Source of the DNA: an uncultured Saprospiraceae bacterium
Lineage (GTDB): Bacteria; Bacteroidota; Bacteroidia; Chitinophagales; Saprospiraceae
Direction: 5' to 3'
Length of the DNA: 46,152 bases
Assembly (NCBI GenBank): GCA_937974625.1
Contig: CALJVJ010000089.1
Location: 1 to 46,152 of the forward strand
Below are positions 17,074-25,356 of the stretch, in pieces. Under the pieces are notes generated by a model that was not told the origin of the DNA, made no database searches, and was given only the letters and a program-made list of their open reading frames with translations. Within the stretch, counting starts at the first letter, position 1. Each line of letters begins with the position of its first letter. Made by a program: the position numbers and the translations under genes.

Positions 17074-18696
17074 TTAAAAAGTAGAATTAGCGGTAAACCT
17101 AAAGCCACTAAAAGCAGGTTCTAATCGGCAAATACCACCTGAACAAACGACTCCTTCTACTTGCTTAACATAGCTTACAGAAAAACGATTTGATTTGATG
17201 GTATAAAAAAGGTCAATTCGTGGATAATGTATTTTATCGGTCTTCTTTGGGTCGCTATTATACATATCCGAAATCGTAAAAGTCCACTTTGGTGCTATAG
17301 CATATTCTACTAAGCCAAATACCCAACTACCAAAATCTTGCTCCGTATTCATATATTGCAATTCAAAGCGTACACTTTTTTTGCGGTCAATTTTGTATAA
17401 AAAATCTACAAATGGAATGAAAGTTTTTACTAGGGGCACATCTGGTTTAGTTTCAAAAATTGCTTGATTGTACTGTTGAAACTGTAATCCCCCTGTCAGA
17501 ATCCACTTGCGTTTTTTCTTAATTTGAATTTCTGAATAGGCCTCTCTATACAATAAGTTGTCCTCTAAGTCTGTGATATTCGAAAAGTTTAATTCAATTC
17601 CAATATTCTTTTTTGGTCGAAACTTCAAATCTACTTTTACTGCTTGCTCACCTAATTCTTGAATGGCTGGGGTGTATCGACTGGTTAAACGGTAGGTATT
17701 AAATCTAGCCATTGGCGGCAAAAAATTAATCATTCCTCTATTTAAGGAGACAAAAGGATTGGTTCTAAAAGAAAAGTTTTCTGTTCGTTTTCCTTCTAGT
17801 GTCAAGCCAAAACCTTTGCCTGCTAAACTTATAGAAGAATAATAGACAGACCCTTTTTCGTTAACTAACCTTCCTAAAGAAGTAGTCCCATCTCGATTTG
17901 TTTTGGTAGCAAAAGGATTGAATAAAACATCTTCTGTTTTCCATGCTGCTTCTGCATACCAACTCACATTTCCTACAGTTAAGGTGTTATAAATAGTCAA
18001 GGCATTTGTATTAAAACTAGGAGCGATGCTATCTGTAACCGAAAAAGTAGAAACGGTACTTACGATTCGTTGCATAGTAGCATCATCATAAGTTCTATTC
18101 ACTAAGCCGATTCCAGGAGATAGTGACCAATTAGCTTCGTCCTCTGAAATATAGCCGTCAATATTTAAGGCTTTGAGGTTTGGAGAAAAAACATCAAAAA
18201 GTTGTTTTTGTCGTCCAGTCAAAGCTTTGATTTCCCAATTTTCTCCTAAATCATACCCTAAACGAACACCATAAAGTGCATTGTCTATCAATAATGGTCG
18301 TTCTTCGTAAGCTCGAAAAATAATACCACTGCCTATTTGGTCATACAAATAGCCACCAGCTAAACTAAATTTATCAATTTTCTTCTTGATGTACCATCGA
18401 CCAATCCCTTCAGCGGTATAGGAACTTTGCGGGTTCAATAAATTTGAATTATTGAATAAATCAAAGCGTAGGCCTACATCAAAACCACTGTAATTATAGT
18501 TTAAATTCAACCATGCATCAGCTCCATACAATTGATGGTCATATTGAGGAGTATTCGTTGCACCAATGGTAGAATCTCTTAAAAAGAAATTAGCATTGGC
18601 TTGAAAACTACCAGAAAGAGTCCCTTTTTCATCTTGCCCCAATAAGGAGGTGGCATAAATGAAAGTGATTAAAAAGATAAGAGGGAGTTGTCTCAT
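17074..18696 (-). CDS. DUF6029 family outer-membrane protein
   Basis: A 540-residue protein with a signal peptide (MRQLPLIFLITFIYATSLLG|Q). The mature part is made of alternating amphipathic strands with aromatic girdles and ends RFTANSTF with terminal Phe, the mark of an outer-membrane beta barrel. The order GSFQANANFFLRDS, then LNLNYNYSGFDVGLRFDLFN, then YEERPLLIDNALYGVRLGY matches DUF6029, a Bacteroidota barrel family of unknown transport or structural role that is usually next to an Omp28-type lipoprotein, as here. ATG at 18696 is preferred to an in-frame TTG at 18756. A strong hairpin at 18740-18785 precedes it. Confidence 0.8.
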   Translation of the reverse strand: MRQLPLIFLITFIYATSLLGQDEKGTLSGSFQANANFFLRDSTIGATNTPQYDHQLYGADAWLNLNYNYSGFDVGLRFDLFNNSNLLNPQSSYTAEGIGRWYIKKKIDKFSLAGGYLYDQIGSGIIFRAYEERPLLIDNALYGVRLGYDLGENWEIKALTGRQKQLFDVFSPNLKALNIDGYISEDEANWSLSPGIGLVNRTYDDATMQRIVSTVSTFSVTDSIAPSFNTNALTIYNTLTVGNVSWYAEAAWKTEDVLFNPFATKTNRDGTTSLGRLVNEKGSVYYSSISLAGKGFGLTLEGKRTENFSFRTNPFVSLNRGMINFLPPMARFNTYRLTSRYTPAIQELGEQAVKVDLKFRPKKNIGIELNFSNITDLEDNLLYREAYSEIQIKKKRKWILTGGLQFQQYNQAIFETKPDVPLVKTFIPFVDFLYKIDRKKSVRFELQYMNTEQDFGSWVFGLVEYAIAPKWTFTISDMYNSDPKKTDKIHYPRIDLFYTIKSNRFSVSYVKQVEGVVCSGGICRLEPAFSGFRFTANSTF

Positions 18697-18739
18697 AAAA
18701 CATGGTGTTCTTACGAAAAATTTAAAATCAGTTGTCAAA

Positions 18740-18785
18740 TAAGTACTAGGACACAAATAACTAAATATTTATGTCCTAGTACTTA
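18740..18785 (-). terminator. Strong hairpin between two minus-strand genes
   Basis: A perfect 14-bp pairing (18740-18753 with 18772-18785) is extended inward by AAATA/TATTT (18755-18759 with 18766-18770) after one mismatch. It lies after the gene ending at 18870 and ahead of DUF6029. The following T-run on the minus strand is weak, so termination is likely but not certain. Confidence 0.55.
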
Positions 18786-18869
18786 GATTTCATTTTAACT
18801 GATTATCAGGCAGATATACCCGATTTATTATGCTTATGTTTCTATAAAAACGAGGACCTTTTAAATTTT

Positions 18870-19610
18870 TTACAAAATTGGCTGAAATGGGTCGTTTGCG
18901 AGACCAAAACTAGTCAAATCACTCGCTGCTTTTAAGTTGGTAATATCTATTCCTAAAACTTTACTAGCATGGTTGGTCGCAATTTTTGCACCTGTAGAAA
19001 GCGTTGTGTAATCTTCCCAAGTGAACTCCATACCGCCTACAGGAATAATAGAAACCCACATTTTATAGCTAGTTGGTAATCCATTTTCATCTAAACTCCA
19101 CAAATAAGAATCACCGGGTGTTACTCCACCTGATTTATAAGTAATCATTAACCCTTTACTGCCGTCTGGCATATCGACAATACTTCTTTCTGTACCGGGG
19201 TCAAACACTTTTGCTGGTGCATTTAACCAAAAAGAATCATTACAAAAATGCGCCCATGCTGCTTTGACTAATTTGTCTCCTTCGTCACCAGTTATTTCTA
19301 CGCCGTTTTTCCATGCTTTGCCTGTTGTTTCATTAAGGGTAACTAATACTTCATTATCATCCCAGTTAACTTTGACTAAATTTCTTTTTTTATCCCATAA
19401 AAAGTCGTGAGCACCTTTAAAGGTCCATTGTACTACACCAGTGGTGTCCCAAGCAGGTTTATCAATAGCGGCTAATACTTTATTGGCGAGTGCATCCGCT
19501 GCTGCGCCTGTTGTTCCAGTTGGTTTGGTTTCACTAGATACTTTAATGAAAATAAATAAACCAAGGAATAATAAGGCGATGATACCGAGTAACCATTTAA
19601 GAATACGCAT
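18870..19610 (-). CDS. Membrane-anchored protein of unknown function
   Basis: A 246-residue protein with one N-terminal transmembrane helix (residues 5-25), which leaves the rest in the periplasm or outside. The exported part is Trp-rich and strand-rich: WTFKGAHDFLWDKKRNLVKV, then DSFWLNAPAKVFDPG, then MITYKSGGVTPGDSYLW, then IPVGGMEFTWEDY. This pattern occurs in Bacteroidota proteins of unknown function and suggests a LolA-like half-barrel, but that is an inference from strand pattern only. The gene starts at ATG 19610 with a candidate -7 element 33 nt upstream, divergent from the TPR-CHAT gene. Confidence 0.6.
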   Translation of the reverse strand: MRILKWLLGIIALLFLGLFIFIKVSSETKPTGTTGAAADALANKVLAAIDKPAWDTTGVVQWTFKGAHDFLWDKKRNLVKVNWDDNEVLVTLNETTGKAWKNGVEITGDEGDKLVKAAWAHFCNDSFWLNAPAKVFDPGTERSIVDMPDGSKGLMITYKSGGVTPGDSYLWSLDENGLPTSYKMWVSIIPVGGMEFTWEDYTTLSTGAKIATNHASKVLGIDITNLKAASDLTSFGLANDPFQPIL

Positions 19611-19642
19611 ATTATTAAGTTTTTGATATTATAGAAATTACT

Positions 19643-19650
19643 CAAAGGTA
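19643..19650 (-). promoter_or_regulatory. Candidate -7 element of the membrane-anchored protein gene
   Basis: Minus-strand TACCTTTG fits TAnnTTTG, 33 nt ahead of the ATG. No clear -33 element. Confidence 0.4.
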
Positions 19651-19779
19651 AGTTTTTACTAGGCTTTCGGATAGGTTTCCTTCTTAAATCTTTTTCCTTC
19701 ACATATTATTCTTTAAATTAGCTTTCTTTTTGAGACTTTTATCAATCTATATACTTTTAGCTAATCCTGTTATCCATTT

Positions 19780-22700
19780 ATGAGCATCTTTTTTTCGCAT
19801 AGAAAAATAATTATTTCACTGTTTTTAATGACCTTTACCTTTTTAGGTATCGGTCAAGAAAATGCGGATTTATTTGAGGCAAAATGGACTCAAGCTCAGG
19901 AGTATTTAGCAGATGGCCAAATGGAAAGCTTACTAGTGACCATCAAAGAATTGGAAGGTTTAGCTAACCCTAAGAATACTACTCACCTAGGTAAAATAGT
20001 CTATCTTCAAGGCGAATACTGGCATGAAAAAGAAGACTGGGCTAAAGCAATTATTGCTTTGAATACTGTAACGGAATATTTACAAGGAGACACTGCTGAA
20101 TTAGAATACTTAGCAGAATCCTACTTATTGTTAGGTTCTTGTTATCATGAATTAGAAGAGTTGGATAATAGTATTTTTCATTATAAGAAATCCTTAGCCT
20201 TCAAACAAAAAATATACGATAAGCCACACGTCAAACTTAGTAATTTGTATTTTAATATAGGTTTCTTATTTCAAGAAAAAGAGCAGTTTATTAAATCAGA
20301 TGAGGCTTTTGAGGAGGGATTGGCTATATTAAAAGAGATACATGCTGAGGAAAATGCTGAATTTGCTGATTTTTATGAAGAATTCGGGTTTAATGCTTTT
20401 TCAAAGGGTGATTTTGAGGATGCGATTAAGTTTTTACAAAAAGCTTTAGTATTAAAGCAAAGCGAACTTGGAGAAAACCATGAAGATTTAGCTTATACCT
20501 ACAATTATTTGGGAAATGCTTACTATCAAAATGAACTTTTTGCAGAAGCTATCAACTATCTTTATAAAGCATTACAGATTGTAGAAAAGCAACAAAAGAG
20601 AGATGTTTTTCAAGAAGGAATATTACATTTTAGTATAGGTCGATCTTATTCAAAACTTAGGGAGTACGACAAAGCCTTTATTTATTTAGATAAAGCCCTA
20701 GACATAGATAAAAATAATGATTTTCTGTTGCCAGCGGTGCATCGCATAAAAGGAATAGAAGCCTCATTCAATAAAAATAATACGGCAGCTAATATTCATT
20801 TTGACATTGCGATTGACGGGTTTAAAAAGATAGGTAAAAATGAAAAAGATTATTTGTTAAATACTTACAAAGAAATTGCAAAACATCATGTGTCAACTAA
20901 TAACCTAGAACAAGCATTAACGGCTATAAATAAAGCCGTAAACCTCGGTGAAAAGTATTATCAAGAAAGACCTATTGAACTTTTTGAATTATATTTAATT
21001 AAAGGGAAATGTTTTCGGCTGTTAAAAAATAATGTACAAGCGACTTTTGCCTATTCAGCATCATTTAAAGCAAATGGTGAGACGAGAGATAAAAAATTAT
21101 TGACAATTAAACAACTTAAAAATCTTGTTTCTTTAAATTTGGAATATGCAGAATTGTATCAGGCACAAGGAAAAAAGGAAACGACTAATTTATTAAAAAT
21201 TGATAGTTTGCTTGCTTCCACAATATTGTTGGTAGACTACATAAATAAAAATTATCAAGAAAGAAGTACGAAAGAAAACTTTATAGACGAATACCACAGA
21301 GTCTTTAGTATGGCAATCAAGACAAAATTTAGCTTGCATACCCTGACCGAAGACAAGAAATATTTGGAGGCCGCGTTTAATCTATCTGAAAAAAGCAAAA
21401 ATTTAATCTTACTGGAAACGATTAAAAATATTAATGCTTTTGAATTAGCGGGTATTCCAAAAGACCTGACTGAGCAAGAAAAAAAATTAAGAAACAATAT
21501 TACTTATCTTGAAAGTCAGAGATATGAAGAAAATCAAAAAACTAGGATAGATAGAGGTGTTATTCGAGAATTAAACGGGAATATTTTTGATTTAAAACAA
21601 GAAAGACAAGCACTACTCGAAAAAATTGGAGAGGAATATCCGAACTATTACAAACTAAAATTTGAACCTGCTTTTATTACTACAAAAGCGATTCAACAAA
21701 ATATACTACAACCTAATCAAACGATTCTTGAATATTTTGTTGATGAAAGTACCATCTATGCATTTTTGGTTCAGAAAGATAACTTTCAAGTTTTTGCCTT
21801 ACCGATACAAAAAGATTTAGTTGTAAAAATCAATCAATTCAGAGAAAGTATATATAGTTATCGGCCGCCATCGATTAACGATAATGGGGGGACAACTACG
21901 CTAATTAATAATTCTAATCAGTTGGGATTTGAGTTATATCAAGCATTAATTAAACCAATTCAAGCGCATCTTACTCAAAGAATCATTCTAATTACTGATG
22001 GTGCACTTAGTTACTTACCTTTTGATGCATTATTAACAGCAGCACCGAACGAGGACGAAAATTTTACGAATGTCACCTATTTATTAGAAGCGTATCAGAT
22101 TAGCTATGCGCACTCCGCTAATTGGTTAAGTGAACTTTATGGAAAATTAGTGCCGGATTTTGACCAAAATTTTGTGGGGATTGCTCCTGTCTTTAAAGGG
22201 AATAATTCTAACGATGTTTCTGATTTTAGAATAGGCCTTGGACCACTCAAATATAATCAAGAAGAAGTCCATAATATCAAAAAGAATATTGGTGGTACTG
22301 TTATCACAGGTATTGCAGCTACTAGAAAAGCTTTTCTAGAGTATATCCAAAAGGGACAAATCCTACATTTGGCAACACATGGCAAGTCTAATGACTTACA
22401 AGGGGATTATTCTTACTTAGCCTTTTCTGAACCACAAGATACTTCGGGCAAGCAATTTCTATATGTCAAAGACCTTTTTAATTTAACCATTCCTGCGGAT
22501 TTAGTTGTCCTAAGTGCCTGCGAAACAGGTCTTGGTCAAATGAAAAGGGGAGAAGGCATCGTTGGGATAGGAAAAGGGTTTTCTTATGCAGGAGCTAAGA
22601 GTATGGTGACTACACTTTGGCGAGTAAGTGATAACTCGACAGCTAATTTTATGCCTATTTTTTATAAGAATCTAAAGGCAGGATTGGCTAAAGATGAAGC

Positions 22701-22899
22701 TTTGTGGTCCGCAAAAAAAGAATTCATCAAACTAAATAGAGGTTCCGGTCACCCATTCTTTTGGGCAGGGTATGTTGCCTATGGGAACATGAATCCTATC
22801 GAATTTCAGCATAGGCACTGGTCCATTTCTTTCCCAATTGGTATCTCCTTGGTAATTGGTCTTTTTGCCTTCTTCTTGCGACGATTTTTTATGTCCTAG
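19780..22899 (+). CDS. TPR repeat protein with CHAT (caspase-like) protease domain
   Basis: A 1039-residue protein in four parts. A signal-like hydrophobic segment (about 9-26) is followed by an array of tetratricopeptide repeats (about 30-450, for example DLAYTYNYLGNAYYQNELF and DKAFIYLDKALDIDK). A helical, probably coiled-coil section (about 460-650) comes next. The C-terminal third is a CHAT domain with the caspase-type dyad His867 (HLATHG) and Cys914 (LSACETGLG), then MVTTLWRVSD and FFWAGYVAYG. The last 25 residues form a transmembrane helix with a short Arg-containing tail. With both hydrophobic ends the TPR-CHAT body should lie in the periplasm. Family members are proteases or scaffolds; the substrate is unknown. 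The gene is monocistronic. Confidence 0.9.
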   Translation: MSIFFSHRKIIISLFLMTFTFLGIGQENADLFEAKWTQAQEYLADGQMESLLVTIKELEGLANPKNTTHLGKIVYLQGEYWHEKEDWAKAIIALNTVTEYLQGDTAELEYLAESYLLLGSCYHELEELDNSIFHYKKSLAFKQKIYDKPHVKLSNLYFNIGFLFQEKEQFIKSDEAFEEGLAILKEIHAEENAEFADFYEEFGFNAFSKGDFEDAIKFLQKALVLKQSELGENHEDLAYTYNYLGNAYYQNELFAEAINYLYKALQIVEKQQKRDVFQEGILHFSIGRSYSKLREYDKAFIYLDKALDIDKNNDFLLPAVHRIKGIEASFNKNNTAANIHFDIAIDGFKKIGKNEKDYLLNTYKEIAKHHVSTNNLEQALTAINKAVNLGEKYYQERPIELFELYLIKGKCFRLLKNNVQATFAYSASFKANGETRDKKLLTIKQLKNLVSLNLEYAELYQAQGKKETTNLLKIDSLLASTILLVDYINKNYQERSTKENFIDEYHRVFSMAIKTKFSLHTLTEDKKYLEAAFNLSEKSKNLILLETIKNINAFELAGIPKDLTEQEKKLRNNITYLESQRYEENQKTRIDRGVIRELNGNIFDLKQERQALLEKIGEEYPNYYKLKFEPAFITTKAIQQNILQPNQTILEYFVDESTIYAFLVQKDNFQVFALPIQKDLVVKINQFRESIYSYRPPSINDNGGTTTLINNSNQLGFELYQALIKPIQAHLTQRIILITDGALSYLPFDALLTAAPNEDENFTNVTYLLEAYQISYAHSANWLSELYGKLVPDFDQNFVGIAPVFKGNNSNDVSDFRIGLGPLKYNQEEVHNIKKNIGGTVITGIAATRKAFLEYIQKGQILHLATHGKSNDLQGDYSYLAFSEPQDTSGKQFLYVKDLFNLTIPADLVVLSACETGLGQMKRGEGIVGIGKGFSYAGAKSMVTTLWRVSDNSTANFMPIFYKNLKAGLAKDEALWSAKKEFIKLNRGSGHPFFWAGYVAYGNMNPIEFQHRHWSISFPIGISLVIGLFAFFLRRFFMS

Positions 22900-22930
22900 G
22901 TAAGATGATAGGCAGTAATAAACTAATCCC

Positions 22931-23090
22931 TTTTACCACATAAGTCACAATAGTATTTTCACATAGCGAACATAGTTTTATAGTCCCTGAATATCTGCAA
23001 TCGCTAGCTTTTTTGTTAAGGACTAGTTACGCCTAATTTGTAAAACTATGTTTGCTATGTTTTTTTACTATATGCCTATGTGTTAAAAAT
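22931..23090. repeat. Foldback made of two inverted copies of an intergenic repeat
   Basis: Left arm 22931-22980 and right arm 23041-23090 are imperfect inverted copies: both read, in their own orientation, TTTTAMCACATA...ACATAG-n-RAACATAGTTTTA. Between them TAGTCC (22981-22986) pairs with GGACTA (23020-23025). It fills the gap between the convergent TPR-CHAT and hemC genes, so it may also stop transcription from both sides. Related sequence lies at 25176-25227. Confidence 0.65.
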
Positions 23091-23133
23091 GTAACATTAA
23101 TAACTTAGATTTTGACCAAGTAATAATTATAAA

Positions 23134-24036
23134 TTAACTTTCGCTATTCAACGCGGCCAACACTTGTTCCGCCAATTCAAAACTAGTACTAGAAGATAAA
23201 CGAACGCGTTTGACAGGACCATCCCAAGTAGCTGCTTTTGCAGCCCAAACATGATAGTTACCCATTTCGTCTTGTTCGCAATAAACGCCTAAAGGCATGT
23301 GACAACCACCTCCTAATAAGTTCAAAACTTTTCGTTCTACATTGGTAGAAGAAGCTACTTCAGCGTGGTGTAATTTTTTTATAATTTTTCTAGTTTCTAT
23401 ATCTGAAGTACAGGTTTGGTAAGCCAAAACTCCTTGTGCTGGTGCAGGAACAAACTCTTTGGTGTTTAATTTGACAACTTCAAAGTCAGACATATCCAAA
23501 TCTAATCTTGTTAAGCCTGCGGCTGCGAGCACAATCGCATCAAATTGTCCTTCTTTTAATTTTTGTAAACGAGTCGGTACATTGCCCCGAATATCTTTAA
23601 GATTAATATCAGGTCGAATATCCAATAAGATAGCTTTACGACGAGCAGAAGAAGTACCTACTATCGCATTTTCCTTTAGTTTATAAACCTTGGAATTATC
23701 TTCTTTTCCTTTATTGATAACTAACCAATCCGCAGGATTTGCTCTATAAGAAACACCTGCAATGGATAGACCTTCAGGAGATTCCGTAGGTAAATCTTTC
23801 ATCGAATGCACCGCCATATCAATTTCTCCACGCAATAAGGCATCCTCTATTTCTTTGGTAAAAAATCCCTTGCCTTCTATCTTATCAAAACTTAGGTGCT
23901 GAATCTTATCACCTTTGGTTTTAATAATTTTCAATTCCACCTCAATGCCTAATTTTTCTAAATTATCTTTAGTAAAATATGCTTGCCAAAGGGCTAATTT
24001 ACTGCCTCTTGTACCTATGATTATTTTTGACTTCAA
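23134..24036 (-). CDS. hemC: Hydroxymethylbilane synthase (porphobilinogen deaminase)
   Basis: HemC joins four porphobilinogen molecules into hydroxymethylbilane in haem synthesis, in the cytoplasm. The 300-residue protein has the full set of motifs: IIIGTRGSKLALWQ at the N-terminus, EIEDALLRGEIDMAVHSMKD, VGTSSARRKAIL, DIRGNVPTRLQKL, VPAPAQGVLAYQ and the cofactor loop LLGGGCHMPLG, whose Cys245 carries the dipyrromethane. The start is TTG at 24036: the frame upstream has no ATG before the stop at 24064-24066, and MKSKIIIGTRGS is the expected N-terminus. A -7 element lies about 60 nt upstream. No other haem gene is next to it. Confidence 0.97.
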   Translation of the reverse strand: MKSKIIIGTRGSKLALWQAYFTKDNLEKLGIEVELKIIKTKGDKIQHLSFDKIEGKGFFTKEIEDALLRGEIDMAVHSMKDLPTESPEGLSIAGVSYRANPADWLVINKGKEDNSKVYKLKENAIVGTSSARRKAILLDIRPDINLKDIRGNVPTRLQKLKEGQFDAIVLAAAGLTRLDLDMSDFEVVKLNTKEFVPAPAQGVLAYQTCTSDIETRKIIKKLHHAEVASSTNVERKVLNLLGGGCHMPLGVYCEQDEMGNYHVWAAKAATWDGPVKRVRLSSSTSFELAEQVLAALNSES

Positions 24037-24094
24037 AATTTTATTAAGTTTGTTTTTGTAACGCTAAGTTACTGCTCAGCGAATAATTAGATTG

Positions 24095-24102
24095 CAAAGA
24101 TA
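24095..24102 (-). promoter_or_regulatory. Candidate -7 element of hemC
   Basis: Minus-strand TATCTTTG fits TAnnTTTG. A 7-bp hairpin (GCCTTCA/TGAAGGC, 24105-24126) lies directly upstream, where the spacer to a -33 element would be; no TTG is seen there. Confidence 0.4.
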
Positions 24103-24210
24103 CTGCCTTCATTTATTTTTGAAGGCTATCAGCGTTTCAAATAAAACATCTTTGCGTAAAATTGCTTTAATAGTTAGTACTTAGAAGAGAAAATATTAAA
24201 TTATCAGGAT

Positions 24211-25125
24211 ATGAAATTTGGAAAACTATCGGATATTAGTCAAGTTGATTTCAAGTTACCTACTGACCCTGAAAGTACGAAAGCAGTACTGGATAACTTA
24301 CCTAAAGCGGAACAATCTAATTTGTATGTGGGTTGTACAGGGTGGAGTATGAAAGAATGGGTAGGTTCAGTTTATCCAACGAAAACAAAAACAAAAGACT
24401 ATTTAACGCACTACGCAAAACAGTTTAATACGATTGAATTAAATACGACGCATTATAGAATTCCATCTTTTGAAATGGTACAAAAGTGGAAAAATGAATC
24501 TACTTCCGATTTTCGTTTTTGTCCAAAAATCCCACAAGCCATTAGCCATAGTGGGGGAATGGGCTTGAATGATGGAAAATTAATCGCCTTTTGTGAAGTT
24601 ATTCAACAATTAGAGGAAAAAATGGGTTGCTGTTTTATGCAGATGCCACCTTATTTTAGTGCAGATAGAATTGCAGCGCTAAAGACCTTTTTAGACCAAT
24701 TTCCTTCGCATATTCCCTTGGCAGTTGAGGTTAGACATGAAAGTTGGTTTAAAGACAGAGATGAAACTAACCGCCTTGCTGATTTATTAGCGACTAAAAA
24801 TTGTGCATTTGTATTGACAGATGTAGCGGGTAGGCGAGATGTCTTACATCAGCAACTTACCAATAATATAGCAATGGTTCGTTTTGTAGGCAATGATTTA
24901 CATCCTACAGATTACCAACGGATAGATGAGTGGATGGTACGTTTGAAAGATTGGTTTGAAAAAGGTATTTCGGACGTTTACTTTTTTACCCATGAACCCG
25001 ATAATATTCAAGCCCCTAAAATGGCTAAGTATATGGTAGACAAAGCAAAAGCAATGATGCCAACCACAAGCACTCGAGGTCCTGAATTTATTAAAGAACA
25101 AGGACAACAAATGAGTTTGTTTTAA
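24211..25125 (+). CDS. DUF72 domain-containing protein (YecE-like)
   Basis: A 304-residue protein with the whole DUF72 domain from about residue 38 to 290, a TIM-barrel-like fold of unknown activity. Landmarks are LYVGCTGWSMKEWVGSVYP, then YAKQFNTIELNTTHYRIPS, then FRFCPKIPQAISH, then CCFMQMPPYF, then LAVEVRHESWF, then AFVLTDVAGR and VYFFTHEPDN with the conserved C-terminal KMAKYMVDKA helix. It is cytoplasmic, with no signal peptide. The ATG at 24211 is well placed. It diverges from hemC across 174 nt and converges with the AsmA-like gene, from which it is separated by a copy of the intergenic repeat. Confidence 0.9.
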   Translation: MKFGKLSDISQVDFKLPTDPESTKAVLDNLPKAEQSNLYVGCTGWSMKEWVGSVYPTKTKTKDYLTHYAKQFNTIELNTTHYRIPSFEMVQKWKNESTSDFRFCPKIPQAISHSGGMGLNDGKLIAFCEVIQQLEEKMGCCFMQMPPYFSADRIAALKTFLDQFPSHIPLAVEVRHESWFKDRDETNRLADLLATKNCAFVLTDVAGRRDVLHQQLTNNIAMVRFVGNDLHPTDYQRIDEWMVRLKDWFEKGISDVYFFTHEPDNIQAPKMAKYMVDKAKAMMPTTSTRGPEFIKEQGQQMSLF

Positions 25126-25175
25126 CCACAAAGGATGGGTAAAACCGAGATTAAAGATTCCAAAATTAATTGAAT

Positions 25176-25227
25176 TTTTACCACAGTAGTCATATAGTGA
25201 AAACAAACACATCGTGCACATAGTTTT
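25176..25227 (+). repeat. Single copy of the intergenic repeat
   Basis: TTTTTACCACA followed by CATATAGTGAAAAC and CACATAGTTTT aligns with both arms of the foldback at 22931-23090, most closely with the right arm read on the minus strand. A short inverted match to its start (CTATGGTAGAATTT, 25228-25241) follows it. It lies between convergent genes. Confidence 0.5.
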
Positions 25228-25356
25228 CTATGGTAGAATTTGACGGAGTGTTAGTCTAGCTAATCCTTTGTTTTTTATGAACTATACATTTTATGGTTCA
25301 AAACAAATTTTATGTAAAAACCTTATTTTTTCATTCTAAAGCAATAGTATACGCTA

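Noticed and set aside
24898-25221. A 107-codon minus-strand reading frame over the end of the DUF72 gene.
   Set aside because: It is antisense to a conserved protein and begins in the intergenic repeat; its translation is Cys/Phe-rich and resembles nothing.
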